Below, one piece after another: positions 24,834 to 31,866 of a stretch of DNA of 32,803 nucleotides. The stretch covers positions 1 through 32,803 of the forward strand of contig CAMDMI010000006.1 in the NCBI GenBank assembly GCA_945902135.1, given 5' to 3'. The first letter of the stretch is position 1. Every line of letters starts with the position of its first letter. The position numbers and the translations under genes are program-made. This DNA is from Spirosoma fluviale. Its GTDB lineage: Bacteria > Bacteroidota > Bacteroidia > Cytophagales > Flexibacteraceae. The notes under the pieces were generated by a model that saw nothing but the letters and a program-made list of their open reading frames with translations, was not told the origin of the DNA and did not search any database.

Positions 24834-26294
24834 TTGCGCAAACTACTTTTCTACATCATCGGCATCGCCTTTCTGGGTTCCTGTTCTGGCAACGACATCC
24901 TTACACACATACCGGAAGATGCCGGCGGCGTAATTGTGGTGGATTTTAAAAAGCTGGCCATGCAGTCATTTGACCCGGCGACTTTGTTTTCTGCGGAAAC
25001 GAAAGAAAATAATCCCGCCAAAAATTATCTGGAAGAATCCGGAATCAATTTTTTTTCAAAAGCGGCTGTTTTTTTCAAAAAAGAAGAAGAATTGCAGAGC
25101 CGATTCTATTTTGTTTTGCCAGTAACAGACCAAAGTAAATTCAGAAACTTCTGCAAGAAGAACGCCGCATTTTCTGAGGACAAAGACAAAGGTGAAAACT
25201 GGATTTTCAATTCAAATTCCAGGATTATGATTGGCGAGAAGTTTGCAATTGGCGTTTATGAATCCAATGGACTTGATGGCGGTCCGGCCGCAGAACAAAT
25301 AGAATTGCTCCTTGATCTGTCAGAAGAAAATTGTCTGAAAACCAAAAATCCCAGATTTAAGGAATTGCTGAGCGCCGGAAATGGAATTGGCTATTGGCTT
25401 AATTTGAATTTCACCGAATCAGAATCCAATCAATTTCTTCCTGAAGGTATTTTAAAAGGAGAACTCACAGGGAAATTAGAATTTAAAAAAGACCAAGTTG
25501 CCATTGAAGGAACGATTTTCAGTTCCGATACTGCAAAAGCCCTCCCTTTCTTGGGTGGCAACCTGAAACCCGAATTTATTGCAAACATCAACCAGATTCC
25601 GAATTGCATAGCGGCAAGTGCGGTAAGCTTTGAAGTGAATTCCGTTTTGAGAACCCTTTCCGAAAGCAGTTATATGATTCTGGGAAATGCCATACTCGCT
25701 GGCGTTGGAATTTCGCAAAACGAAATTGTTGAAACCTTATCTGGAGAAGTTGCCATCAGCCTTCACGAAGGATCCGGATTGCAAGACAATCTTCCGGAAA
25801 TGAAAATTCTGATTGCCTTAAAAAACCCGGCAAATGAACTTCTGGCTAAAATAAGCCAAATGAGAATCATTAGTTCGATTGGGAACGATTCTTATTCCAT
25901 CATTTCAATGCCCGGATACAAAATCACCTGCAAGCCAAGCCATTTAGAAATCGGCGTTGAATCGTCGGAAAATACCAGCAAGAATGGCCAAGAAATGGGC
26001 GGTATTTTACCAGTAAATCAATCACAGATAGCAGCTTGCATTAACTTTTCTAAACTGGGCCGAACAATTCCATCCGGTGAAACAAGCGAAAGAGCGATTG
26101 CACTTTCAACACTTTGGAAAAGTTGCAGCTTCAACATCTCTGAATCAAAAAATGGCACTAATGATTTTTCAGTTCGATTTCAAACAACTGGAAAGGACCA
26201 GAACGCTTTACCAGCCATTATGAAAACAATCGACATCCTTTCGAAGCCAACTTTGAACAGGGCAAAAACATCAGACGACTTGCCTGTGTTTTGA
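24834..26294 (+). CDS. Large lipoprotein, DUF4836-like
   Basis: The likely product begins MRKLLFYIIGIAFLGSCSG, a compact lipoprotein signal with lipidation at the cysteine of LGSC. The mature part starts HIPEDAGGVIVVDFKKLAMQS, like the opening of the DUF4836 proteins of Bacteroidota, and continues as alternating strands and helices for about 470 residues with no catalytic motif I recognise. The chosen start is a TTG at 24834; in-frame TTGs at 24825 and 24801 are possible. A -7-like TATAATTG at 24796-24803 argues against the earliest. Function unknown; expected on the outer membrane or in the periplasm. Confidence 0.7.
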   Translation: MRKLLFYIIGIAFLGSCSGNDILTHIPEDAGGVIVVDFKKLAMQSFDPATLFSAETKENNPAKNYLEESGINFFSKAAVFFKKEEELQSRFYFVLPVTDQSKFRNFCKKNAAFSEDKDKGENWIFNSNSRIMIGEKFAIGVYESNGLDGGPAAEQIELLLDLSEENCLKTKNPRFKELLSAGNGIGYWLNLNFTESESNQFLPEGILKGELTGKLEFKKDQVAIEGTIFSSDTAKALPFLGGNLKPEFIANINQIPNCIAASAVSFEVNSVLRTLSESSYMILGNAILAGVGISQNEIVETLSGEVAISLHEGSGLQDNLPEMKILIALKNPANELLAKISQMRIISSIGNDSYSIISMPGYKITCKPSHLEIGVESSENTSKNGQEMGGILPVNQSQIAACINFSKLGRTIPSGETSERAIALSTLWKSCSFNISESKNGTNDFSVRFQTTGKDQNALPAIMKTIDILSKPTLNRAKTSDDLPVF

Positions 26295-26376
26295 TTTTAT
26301 CAAGAAAGTCCCGAAAATTGGATTCTATTTTTCGCTAAATGAGGACGAGGCCCCGCTGTCGCTGGGTGGATTATCT

Positions 26377-26390
26377 TCCGGAATTCCGGA
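26377..26390. repeat. Perfect 14-bp palindrome TCCGGAATTCCGGA
   Basis: The site is a full palindrome with no central gap, directly before the terminator hairpin. It could be part of the transcript end or a binding site; nothing else supports either. Confidence 0.4.
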
Positions 26391-26392
26391 TT

Positions 26393-26423
26393 AAGAAAGC
26401 AGCTGATATGGCTGCTTTCTTTG
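26393..26423 (+). terminator. Intrinsic terminator after the DUF4836-like gene
   Basis: AAGAAAGCAGC at 26393-26403 pairs exactly with GCTGCTTTCTT at 26411-26421 over a seven-base loop and is followed by T residues. It lies about 100 bases past the stop codon at 26294. Confidence 0.75.
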
Positions 26424-26516
26424 TTGGTTTTCAGTACGCTTGAAATTTATCAAGCAGCTAATTTTAGATTAATCAATATCATTGTTTAAAAGTCAATCTC
26501 AACAGAAATTGAACCC

Positions 26517-26840
26517 ATGCATCCTGCCATTTTCGAAATACTTCCAGAAAATCAAATTCCAGCAATCGCTTTTGAAAACTCGCGGGAATTGAAAGCCGCT
26601 CTGGAATTTCAGATTGCCCACATGCTGGTTTACGAGACCGAAAAGCTCTGGCAGGTTTTATACAGGCTTGATGTTTCCGAGAAGAAGTTGAGGGAATTAC
26701 TTCAGAAAAATCCGGAAACGGTATGGCCTCAGGGAATCACCGAATTGATTTTGGAAAGGGAAGAAGAAAGACAGAAATGGAGGGAAGTTTATAAGGCAGA
26801 CTCAGGCTCAAAGCCTGCCGTTGAAAATCAACCAAAATAA
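26517..26840 (+). CDS. Small helical hypothetical protein
   Basis: I do not recognise the family. The 107-residue product is acidic and strongly helical, with no signal peptide or membrane helix. The middle (ALEFQIAHMLVYETEKLWQVLYRLDVSEKKLRELLQ) reads as two amphipathic helices that could pair as a helical hairpin, and a charged helix (ILEREEERQKWREVY) follows. Codon usage resembles its neighbours, so it looks like a real gene. Its 3' end overlaps the opposing membrane-protein gene by 33 bases, and a short dyad (CAGGCT/AGCCTG at 26803-26817) sits in the overlap. Confidence 0.65.
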   Translation: MHPAIFEILPENQIPAIAFENSRELKAALEFQIAHMLVYETEKLWQVLYRLDVSEKKLRELLQKNPETVWPQGITELILEREEERQKWREVYKADSGSKPAVENQPK

Positions 26841-27482
26841 CGGCGCCAGCATCAGCATTAACATAAACATCCCAGAAATTAACATAGGCTTTACCAAAGC
26901 AGCCCGCACTTCTTCAGGGTAATAAAAGAGGATCCTTATTTTGACCGTTTTCAGTTTAATCGTCAAAAGTCCCATGGCAGCCATCAGCAGATAAAAAATC
27001 ATTTCATTAAAATTAATAAGCGGCAAAAACAATAGAAGGACTGAATAAGGCAGCATCGCAATAGAAGTGTTATATAGATTCGCTACCACATGGTCATAAA
27101 AACTCAACTTTAAATTTCTTGTTAATAAAGCCAAAAGTGAACAGGTAGCCACGATGTAAACCGAAATAATAAAAGGCAGGTTAGACCAAACCAAAGGAAC
27201 CAGACCCGCAATTTTGGGGATACCTATTGCCTTTGAAAATCGTTCAGCCTTGTTAAAAATTAAACCATCAACCCCAACCTGGTTAGCAACAAAAAAGAAT
27301 ATACCAAAAACCAGCACAATCAGACTGAAAGGCGTGCAAACACGGGGATCCTTCGCTTTATAGGCCTCCATTACTTCTAGTGGATCAAAAAGCAGTTTTT
27401 TAAAGGTAAAGAAAACACCCCTTTCTAATCCGATAAAATCTGCAAGGAAATCGCGCCCGATTTCAACAATACCCTTTTCCAT
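26808..27482 (-). CDS. Polytopic membrane protein, DUF3667-like
   Basis: This 224-residue protein opens with a soluble stretch, FFTFKKLLFDPLEVMEAYKAKDPRVCTPFSL, which resembles the segment before the helices in DUF3667 proteins of Bacteroidota. The zinc ribbon that often precedes it in that family is absent. About five membrane helices follow (roughly residues 53-68, 98-120, 143-158, 160-175 and 198-220). It therefore looks like an inner-membrane protein of unknown function. The family call is tentative. A candidate promoter lies about 50 bases upstream of the start. Confidence 0.6.
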   Translation of the reverse strand: MEKGIVEIGRDFLADFIGLERGVFFTFKKLLFDPLEVMEAYKAKDPRVCTPFSLIVLVFGIFFFVANQVGVDGLIFNKAERFSKAIGIPKIAGLVPLVWSNLPFIISVYIVATCSLLALLTRNLKLSFYDHVVANLYNTSIAMLPYSVLLLFLPLINFNEMIFYLLMAAMGLLTIKLKTVKIRILFYYPEEVRAALVKPMLISGMFMLMLMLAPLFWLIFNGRL

Positions 27483-27532
27483 TTTCTATTGCTTTTGTGG
27501 GTTTGGTGCAGGAAGAATAACAACCTGAGGTT

Positions 27533-27561
27533 CAAAGGTGAACTTTTTTTTTGGCCTTCAA
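27533..27561 (-). promoter_or_regulatory. Candidate promoter for the DUF3667-like gene
   Basis: On the minus strand TTG (27561-27559) is followed after 18 bases by CACCTTTG (27540-27533), one base off the TAnnTTTG consensus. Transcription would begin near 27526, about 45 bases before the start codon. Confidence 0.4.
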
Positions 27562-27583
27562 AATCAACTGTGCGATTTTTTTC

Positions 27584-27591
27584 TACCTTTG
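27584..27591 (+). promoter_or_regulatory. -7 promoter element for the rplM-rpsI-rpsB operon
   Basis: TACCTTTG is a full match to the Bacteroidota -7 consensus. It lies 33 bases before the GTG start of rplM, so transcription would begin near 27598. A clear -33 TTG at the normal distance is not visible. Its position rules out the longer open frame that starts at 27538. Confidence 0.55.
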
Positions 27592-27624
27592 CGGTCCAAT
27601 TTTTATAACTTAATTCATAACAAA

Positions 27625-28077
27625 GTGAGTATTACTAGCTTCAAGACTCCTCATATCAGTCACAAAGAGACTGAAAAGGGATGGGTCGTTGTTGACGCAG
27701 AAGCTCTGGTGCTTGGAAGGCTGGCCAGTCAAGTGGCTATGATCATCAGAGGAAAACACAAGCCGACCTACTCTCCGCATGTTGACAACGGAGACTATGT
27801 CATCGTCATCAACGCCGAGAAATTTCGCCTTACCGGCAAGAAAATGACCGATCGCGAATATGTTTCGCACACCGGTTATCCAGGAGGACAGCGGTTTAAA
27901 ACCCCTGCAGACCTTATGCGCACCAACCCATCCCGTATTATTGAGATGGCTGTTAAAGGGATGCTTCCCAAGAATCGTATTGGTCGTCGTTTGTTCACTC
28001 ACCTGTTTGTTTATACAGGCAGCGAGCATCCACATGGCGCTCAGTCACCGAAATCCATCGAGATTAAAACTAAGTAA
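27625..28077 (+). CDS. rplM: 50S ribosomal protein L13
   Basis: L13 is an early-assembly protein of the large subunit. The 150-residue product shows the family core: WVVVDAEALVLGRLASQVAMIIRGKHKPTYSP, GDYVIVINAEKFRLTGKKMTDREYVSHTGYPGG and MAVKGMLPKNRIGRR. The frame is open back to an ATG at 27538, but those 29 extra codons are not L13-like and include the promoter element. The GTG at 27625 gives the usual Bacteroidota length. rpsI starts five bases after the stop, the normal partner of rplM. Confidence 0.96.
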   Translation: MSITSFKTPHISHKETEKGWVVVDAEALVLGRLASQVAMIIRGKHKPTYSPHVDNGDYVIVINAEKFRLTGKKMTDREYVSHTGYPGGQRFKTPADLMRTNPSRIIEMAVKGMLPKNRIGRRLFTHLFVYTGSEHPHGAQSPKSIEIKTK

Positions 28078-28082
28078 GCACC

Positions 28083-28469
28083 ATGCAGCAGATCAGCAAT
28101 ATCGGAAGAAGGAAAACTGCAGTAGCCAGGGTTTATCTTCGTCCTGGTAATGGAAACATTATCGTTAATAAGAAAGATGTTAAAGTCTATTTCCCTTCAG
28201 ATGTTCTTCAGATCATCGTGAATCAGCCACTTGAGCTGATAGGTGAAATGGGCAAGCACGATTTTTTCATCAATGTAAAAGGTGGTGGAGTATCAGGACA
28301 GGCCCAGGCAATACGCATGGGAATTTCCCGCTCTCTCGTTGAAATGAATCCGGAAAATCGCCCTGCCATCAAAAAGGAAGGTTACCTTACCAGGGACTCC
28401 CGTATGGTGGAAAGGAAGAAGTTCGGACGCAGGAAAGCAAGAAGAGGCTTCCAGTTCTCCAAACGTTAA
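28083..28469 (+). CDS. rpsI: 30S ribosomal protein S9
   Basis: S9 is a small-subunit protein whose C-terminal tail reaches the P-site tRNA. The 128-residue product has the expected GRRKTAVARVYLRPGNG start and GGGVSGQAQAIRMGISRSL core. The basic end DSRMVERKKFGRRKARRGFQFSKR keeps the terminal lysine-arginine that contacts tRNA. It sits between rplM and rpsB with short gaps, in one operon. Confidence 0.97.
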   Translation: MQQISNIGRRKTAVARVYLRPGNGNIIVNKKDVKVYFPSDVLQIIVNQPLELIGEMGKHDFFINVKGGGVSGQAQAIRMGISRSLVEMNPENRPAIKKEGYLTRDSRMVERKKFGRRKARRGFQFSKR

Positions 28470-28496
28470 TTTTTACACCCCCATTATTTTACATTT

Positions 28497-29465
28497 ATGT
28501 CAGTAAAAGTAGATTACAAAGTTTTGCTTGATGCGGGTGTTCACTTTGGTCACCTTACCCGCAAGTGGAATCCAAAAATGTCCTCCTATATTTTTATGGA
28601 GCGCAACGGAATTCACATCATTGACCTGAACAAAACAGTAGTAGCCCTCGAAAACGCAGCGGCTGCCATGAAAAACATAGCCAAATCCGGCAAGAAAATC
28701 ATGTTCGTGGCCACGAAAAAGCAGGCCAAGGAACTGGTTGCCGAAGAGGCTCGTAGGCTGAAGATGCCGTTTGTTACTGAGCGTTGGCTTGGTGGCATGC
28801 TTACCAACTTCACCACAGTGAGGAAATCCCTGAAGAAGATGCAAACGATTGAGCGTCAAATCAAGGATGAGGCACTTTCTATCAACAAGAAAGAAAAACT
28901 CATGCTTTCTCGCGATAAGGAGAAAATGGAAAGAGTGTTGGGCGGTATTACCGACTTAACCCGTCTTCCATCAGCACTCTTTATCGTAGATGTTGGCAAG
29001 GAGCACATCGCAGTGAAAGAAGCAAAACGTCTCGGGATTCCAGTATTCGCTATGGTGGATACCAATTCTGATCCAGATTCAGCTGATTTCCCGATTCCAG
29101 CAAACGATGACGCATTTAAGTCAATTGCAGTGGTTACCCATATTATCGGGCAGGCCATTGAAGAGGGACTTATGGAGCGCAAGCGTGAGCGCGATGAAGA
29201 GAAAGTTGAAGGTGAAATGGAGTACAAAGCATCTGAAGCGTACATGAACGAAGAAGGTCCTGCTGCTGCTGAAGTCGCTGCTCCAGTTGCTGAAGTTGCT
29301 GAAGTCGCTCCAGTTGCCGAAGTCGCTCCAGTTGCCGAAGTCGCTCCAGTTGCCGAAGTTGCTGAAATCGCTCCAGTTGCTGAAATCGCTCCAGTTGCTG
29401 AAACATCTGAGCCAGAAGCAGAAGCTGCCGGAGAAGAAGCCTCAGCTGCTGCAACAGAAGAATAA
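28497..29465 (+). CDS. rpsB: 30S ribosomal protein S2 with repetitive C-terminal extension
   Basis: The first about 235 residues are ordinary S2: AGVHFGHLTRKWNPKM, YIFMERNGIHIIDL, RWLGGMLTNFTTV and AMVDTNSDPDSADFPIPANDDA are all present. After residue about 250 comes a low-complexity tail of six APVAE-type units (29280-29405), then an acidic alanine- and glutamate-rich end, bringing the length to 322 where many bacterial S2 proteins have 230-280. The repeats are also similar at DNA level (units of about 18 bases), so copy number could change by slippage. tsf, which normally follows rpsB, is absent: a terminator comes 23 bases after the stop. Confidence 0.97.
   Translation: MSVKVDYKVLLDAGVHFGHLTRKWNPKMSSYIFMERNGIHIIDLNKTVVALENAAAAMKNIAKSGKKIMFVATKKQAKELVAEEARRLKMPFVTERWLGGMLTNFTTVRKSLKKMQTIERQIKDEALSINKKEKLMLSRDKEKMERVLGGITDLTRLPSALFIVDVGKEHIAVKEAKRLGIPVFAMVDTNSDPDSADFPIPANDDAFKSIAVVTHIIGQAIEEGLMERKRERDEEKVEGEMEYKASEAYMNEEGPAAAEVAAPVAEVAEVAPVAEVAPVAEVAPVAEVAEIAPVAEIAPVAETSEPEAEAAGEEASAAATEE
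29280..29405 (+). repeat. In-frame tandem repeat inside rpsB encoding APVAEV units
   Basis: An 18-base unit close to GCTCCAGTTGCCGAAGTC recurs, with nine-base GCTGAAGTT-type partial units between some copies. Six APVAE[V/I/T] units are encoded in all. The middle three copies are nearly identical, suggesting recent duplication. Confidence 0.85.
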
Positions 29466-29488
29466 TTTTATTCCTGAATAAATAGAAG

Positions 29489-29515
29489 AACCCGGTCAAT
29501 TGGCCGGGTTTTTTT
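29489..29515 (+). terminator. Intrinsic terminator after rpsB
   Basis: AACCCGG at 29489-29495 pairs with CCGGGTT at 29504-29510, followed by a run of T to 29515. It ends the ribosomal operon and lies directly before the end of the opposing receiver gene, so it may serve both strands. Confidence 0.9.
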
Positions 29516-29521
29516 ATGCGT

Positions 29522-29920
29522 TCAAGCAGCTTTTCTTTCGCCTTGCAAACGAAGCATCTCAGCCAAAACCTCCATTTCTTCTATTGGCTTGGGGTAAAAA
29601 GCATCAAAGCCAGCCTCAAGAAAAATAGATTCATCCTTGCCACTTCCCATTCCGGTTGTGGCAAAAACATAAGACTCGGGCTGCTGAATTTTCACTTCGT
29701 GCAGCAATCGAAATCCAGCCTGGCTCTCATGACCAAGCCGAATGTCCATCATCACAAATGAAAACTGCTCCCTTCTGAGCCAATACAAAGCCTCATCCAC
29801 TGTAGCCGCATGGCGCACTTCAAAATGAGGTTTAATCGCATTCGCTAAAGACCAGGCGTTCATGTACTCATCTTCCACTATGAGTACGCGAACAAAATTG
29901 TTGTTCGTGTTCATGGGCAT
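29522..29920 (-). CDS. Stand-alone receiver-domain response regulator
   Basis: The 132-residue product is one receiver domain. The acidic pocket is in VLIVEDEYM, the phospho-acceptor is Asp59 (FVMMDIRLG), the conserved hydroxyl is Thr88 or Thr89 (FATTGMG) and the lysine is Lys111 (YPKPIEE). There is no output domain and no kinase next to it, so its partner is elsewhere. It lies 15 bases after the aspartate kinase on the same strand. The start may be the ATG at codon 3 (29914). Coding to the stop leaves only six bases to the rpsB terminator. Confidence 0.9.
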   Translation of the reverse strand: MPMNTNNNFVRVLIVEDEYMNAWSLANAIKPHFEVRHAATVDEALYWLRREQFSFVMMDIRLGHESQAGFRLLHEVKIQQPESYVFATTGMGSGKDESIFLEAGFDAFYPKPIEEMEVLAEMLRLQGERKAA

Positions 29921-29935
29921 ATGGCAAAAGGTTCG

Positions 29936-31204
29936 TTAACGAAACAACAGCTGACTTGTGCTGCGGGTCCGTTGAACCAAGATAGCCGGTTTTTCACCCA
30001 GAATGAAATCTTCGGATGCCTTACTCGGATTTTGAATGGTAATTAAGGTAAGGTCTTTGTTAAATAACAAAGAATACCGCGGGTTAAGTGATTCGAAAGC
30101 ACGCTCGAGTTTCTGCTGTTCTGCATCGGTTACGATGGAAATACTCGTTGCAGAAACCTGAAGCATTTGCATTTTCAAACCAGTTTCAGAAAATGCGTGA
30201 AGTACTTCCGTAATATTTTCCTCTTCCAGAAATGAAAAATCCCTTGAACTCAGAGAAACCAAAACTTGGTTGGTCTTTCGAATAAATGCTGGTTGATCCC
30301 ATTTTTCTCCTTCAGGTCCTACAACAGTTCCTGGTTCTCCGGGATTGAGGAAGGAGCGAACATGTAGCGGAATTTTCTTCCAGGCAAGCGGCCGAATCGT
30401 TTTGGGATGGATTACGGTTGCACCATAATAAGTTAACTCCGCAGCATCCTGATAACTTAAGCGCGGGAGCAGCACCGTATTTTCCATCCACTTGGGATCA
30501 GCATTCAAAACGCCCGGCACATCTTTCCAGATGGTTACCGATTCGGCATCCATGAAATAGGCAAAAAGTGCCGCGGTATAATCTGAACCTTCTCTGCCAA
30601 GTGTTGTCTTTTTTCCAGATTCAGTTCCGCCAATAAATCCCTGGGTAACAACGATGCCACTTTGTAAAAGCGGACTTACAAACTGAATCGCTGCAGCTGA
30701 ACTTTTTTCAATTTGCACCTCTCCTTCCCGCCAGGTTTCATTGGTTTGAATAATATCTGCGGCATCCACAAGGAACATAGACAAACCAATGTTTTGAAGG
30801 TGTGAATACAAAAGGAATGAAGAAAGGTATTCGCCCATACAAACCACTTGGTCGTAGGTGAAATCGCGGTCTGTTTCACCGGCCTGGATTAGTCTTTCGT
30901 TCAGACTGGTAAATCGTTCTTCTAAACCCGACCTTACCACTTCAAAGGCAGAAATATCCGGAAATAATTTTTCGGCTACAGAAAAATGATAGTCCCGTAA
31001 AGCCTCAAGTTTTGAAGAATAATCTGAATTGCCAATTGCTAAATCGAGAAGTTCCTCCATGGCATTTGTAGTTTTACCCATGGCAGACACAACCACAACC
31101 AAGTTGCTGGAATTCCCAAAGTCGCGAATAATTCGAGCCGCATTTCGGATGCCATCTGCATCGCGCACGGAAGCTCCACCAAATTTAAAAACCCTTGCCT
31201 TCAT
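29936..31204 (-). CDS. Aspartate kinase (monofunctional)
   Basis: Aspartate kinase phosphorylates aspartate in the first step toward lysine, threonine and methionine. The 422-residue product begins MKARVFKFGGASVRD, the KFGG[TA]S signature. It also has VVSAMGKTTNAM, GREGSDYTAALFA with the substrate-contacting serine and aspartate, and YYGATVIHPKTI. The C-terminal 120 residues look like ACT-domain sequence (VLVSLSSRDF, LQVSATSISIV), so feedback control is likely. There is no homoserine dehydrogenase domain. No other lysine or threonine gene is nearby, and the next gene in the direction of transcription is a receiver protein. Whether this is the lysC-type isozyme cannot be told. Confidence 0.93.
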   Translation of the reverse strand: MKARVFKFGGASVRDADGIRNAARIIRDFGNSSNLVVVVSAMGKTTNAMEELLDLAIGNSDYSSKLEALRDYHFSVAEKLFPDISAFEVVRSGLEERFTSLNERLIQAGETDRDFTYDQVVCMGEYLSSFLLYSHLQNIGLSMFLVDAADIIQTNETWREGEVQIEKSSAAAIQFVSPLLQSGIVVTQGFIGGTESGKKTTLGREGSDYTAALFAYFMDAESVTIWKDVPGVLNADPKWMENTVLLPRLSYQDAAELTYYGATVIHPKTIRPLAWKKIPLHVRSFLNPGEPGTVVGPEGEKWDQPAFIRKTNQVLVSLSSRDFSFLEEENITEVLHAFSETGLKMQMLQVSATSISIVTDAEQQKLERAFESLNPRYSLLFNKDLTLITIQNPSKASEDFILGEKPAILVQRTRSTSQLLFR

Positions 31205-31307
31205 AAATTTCCTTCTGCAAATAAACCCTGAGAAAGGGAATGTCGGAAAGCCTGATGAATAAATATTAAGGCAAGACTATTGAAATCCAATTTTCTACAA
31301 TCAGGCC

Positions 31308-31559
31308 TTACCGAATCGCCACCAATTCGATTTTCATATATGGATAGTATGGCAGGAAGGAAATTTGATTGTGCAAATCTTCCTCATCATTTGCTACCAT
31401 TACCATGAAGATTCCTGACATATCCTGTTTGATGAAACTGTGCAAAAGAACTCCTTTTTCCTCCAGCACTTTTACACCTTCCTGTTCAGCTGGCAACAAC
31501 TTCATTCTGGTATCCATGTCCAATCCCTCCAACCGAATGTTGGCCATAAATCTGTTCAT
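31308..31559 (-). CDS. Muconolactone-isomerase-like small protein
   Basis: The 83-residue product has the ferredoxin-like dimeric alpha/beta-barrel pattern of the muconolactone delta-isomerase and YCII group: a first strand RFMANIRLEGL, a helix LPAEQEGVKVLEEKGVL, a strand SGIFMVMVAN, and the ending LPYYPYMKIELVAI. In that family the LP-x-xPYM-type end is well kept. Bacteroidota have many such paralogues outside aromatic catabolism, so the true reaction is unknown. It lies about 100 bases upstream of the aspartate kinase on the same strand. Confidence 0.72.
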   Translation of the reverse strand: MNRFMANIRLEGLDMDTRMKLLPAEQEGVKVLEEKGVLLHSFIKQDMSGIFMVMVANDEEDLHNQISFLPYYPYMKIELVAIR

Positions 31560-31592
31560 TTTTATCCTTGTTATTTAAGTTCAAAATAATAC

Positions 31593-31643
31593 AAAAATCC
31601 GCGAAATCCATTCATCCGATTAATCCGTGATGCGGACAAAAAA
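31593..31643 (+). repeat. Dispersed-type repeat, copy A
   Basis: It starts AAAAATCCGCGAAATCC and contains CATCCGATTAATCCGTGATG. It matches copy B at 43 of 51 positions. Phrases such as AATCCGCG-AATC occur widely in intergenic DNA of Bacteroidota. Confidence 0.6.
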
Positions 31644-31706
31644 GGGCCGCCTTCGTTGGTGTTTTCCACCAAAAACACATGACCTCCACCTTCTGCCTGA
31701 ACAAAA

Positions 31707-31754
31707 AAACCTATGAGGTTTGCTTGGACGGGTATAACGAAACCTCATAGGTTT
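31707..31754. repeat. Perfect 15-bp inverted repeat with 18-base spacer
   Basis: AAACCTATGAGGTTT at 31707-31721 is the exact reverse complement of AAACCTCATAGGTTT at 31740-31754. Each arm is also nearly palindromic itself (AAACCT and AGGTTT). It lies between repeat copies A and B and resembles REP-type or miniature elements. Confidence 0.8.
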
Positions 31755-31768
31755 AACCCATTGATCCA

Positions 31769-31819
31769 AAAAATCCGCTCAATCCTTTCATCCGATGAAT
31801 CTGTGATGCAGAAGAAAAA
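31769..31819 (+). repeat. Dispersed-type repeat, copy B
   Basis: It starts AAAAATCCGCTCAATCC and contains CATCCGATGAATCTGTGATG. It lies in the same direction as copy A, 176 bases downstream, on the other side of the perfect inverted repeat. Confidence 0.6.
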
Positions 31820-31828
31820 TTCAGAAAG

Positions 31829-31866
31829 GCAGATGAATCGGGTTACACAGATTACGCGGATTTTCA
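31829..31866 (-). repeat. Dispersed-type repeat, inverted related copy C
   Basis: Read on the minus strand it begins TTGAAAATCCGCGTAATC, sharing the AAAATCCGCG-AATC core with copies A and B. The CCGATTCATC part comes in a different order, so it is a related rather than an identical unit. Confidence 0.45.

Noticed and set aside
26339-26443. A 34-codon frame running through the palindrome and terminator
   Set aside because: It overlaps a clear terminator hairpin, is arginine-rich at the start and resembles nothing; probably chance.
27538-27624. An N-terminal extension of 29 residues on L13
   Set aside because: It is not L13-like and would place the start upstream of the TACCTTTG promoter element. 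The GTG at 27625 gives the normal length.
29287-29481. A leucine/lysine-rich repeat frame on the plus strand within rpsB
   Set aside because: This is an alternate frame of the same 18-base tandem repeat and has no independent evidence.
29170-29499. A 109-codon minus-strand open frame rich in QLERL repeats, opposite the end of rpsB
   Set aside because: Its repeats are the antisense of the APVAEV-coding repeats. The rpsB sense frame is certain, so this is a shadow.
31593-31866. A CRISPR array
   Set aside because: The repeat copies are few, imperfect, in both orientations and unequally spaced, and there are no cas genes nearby.
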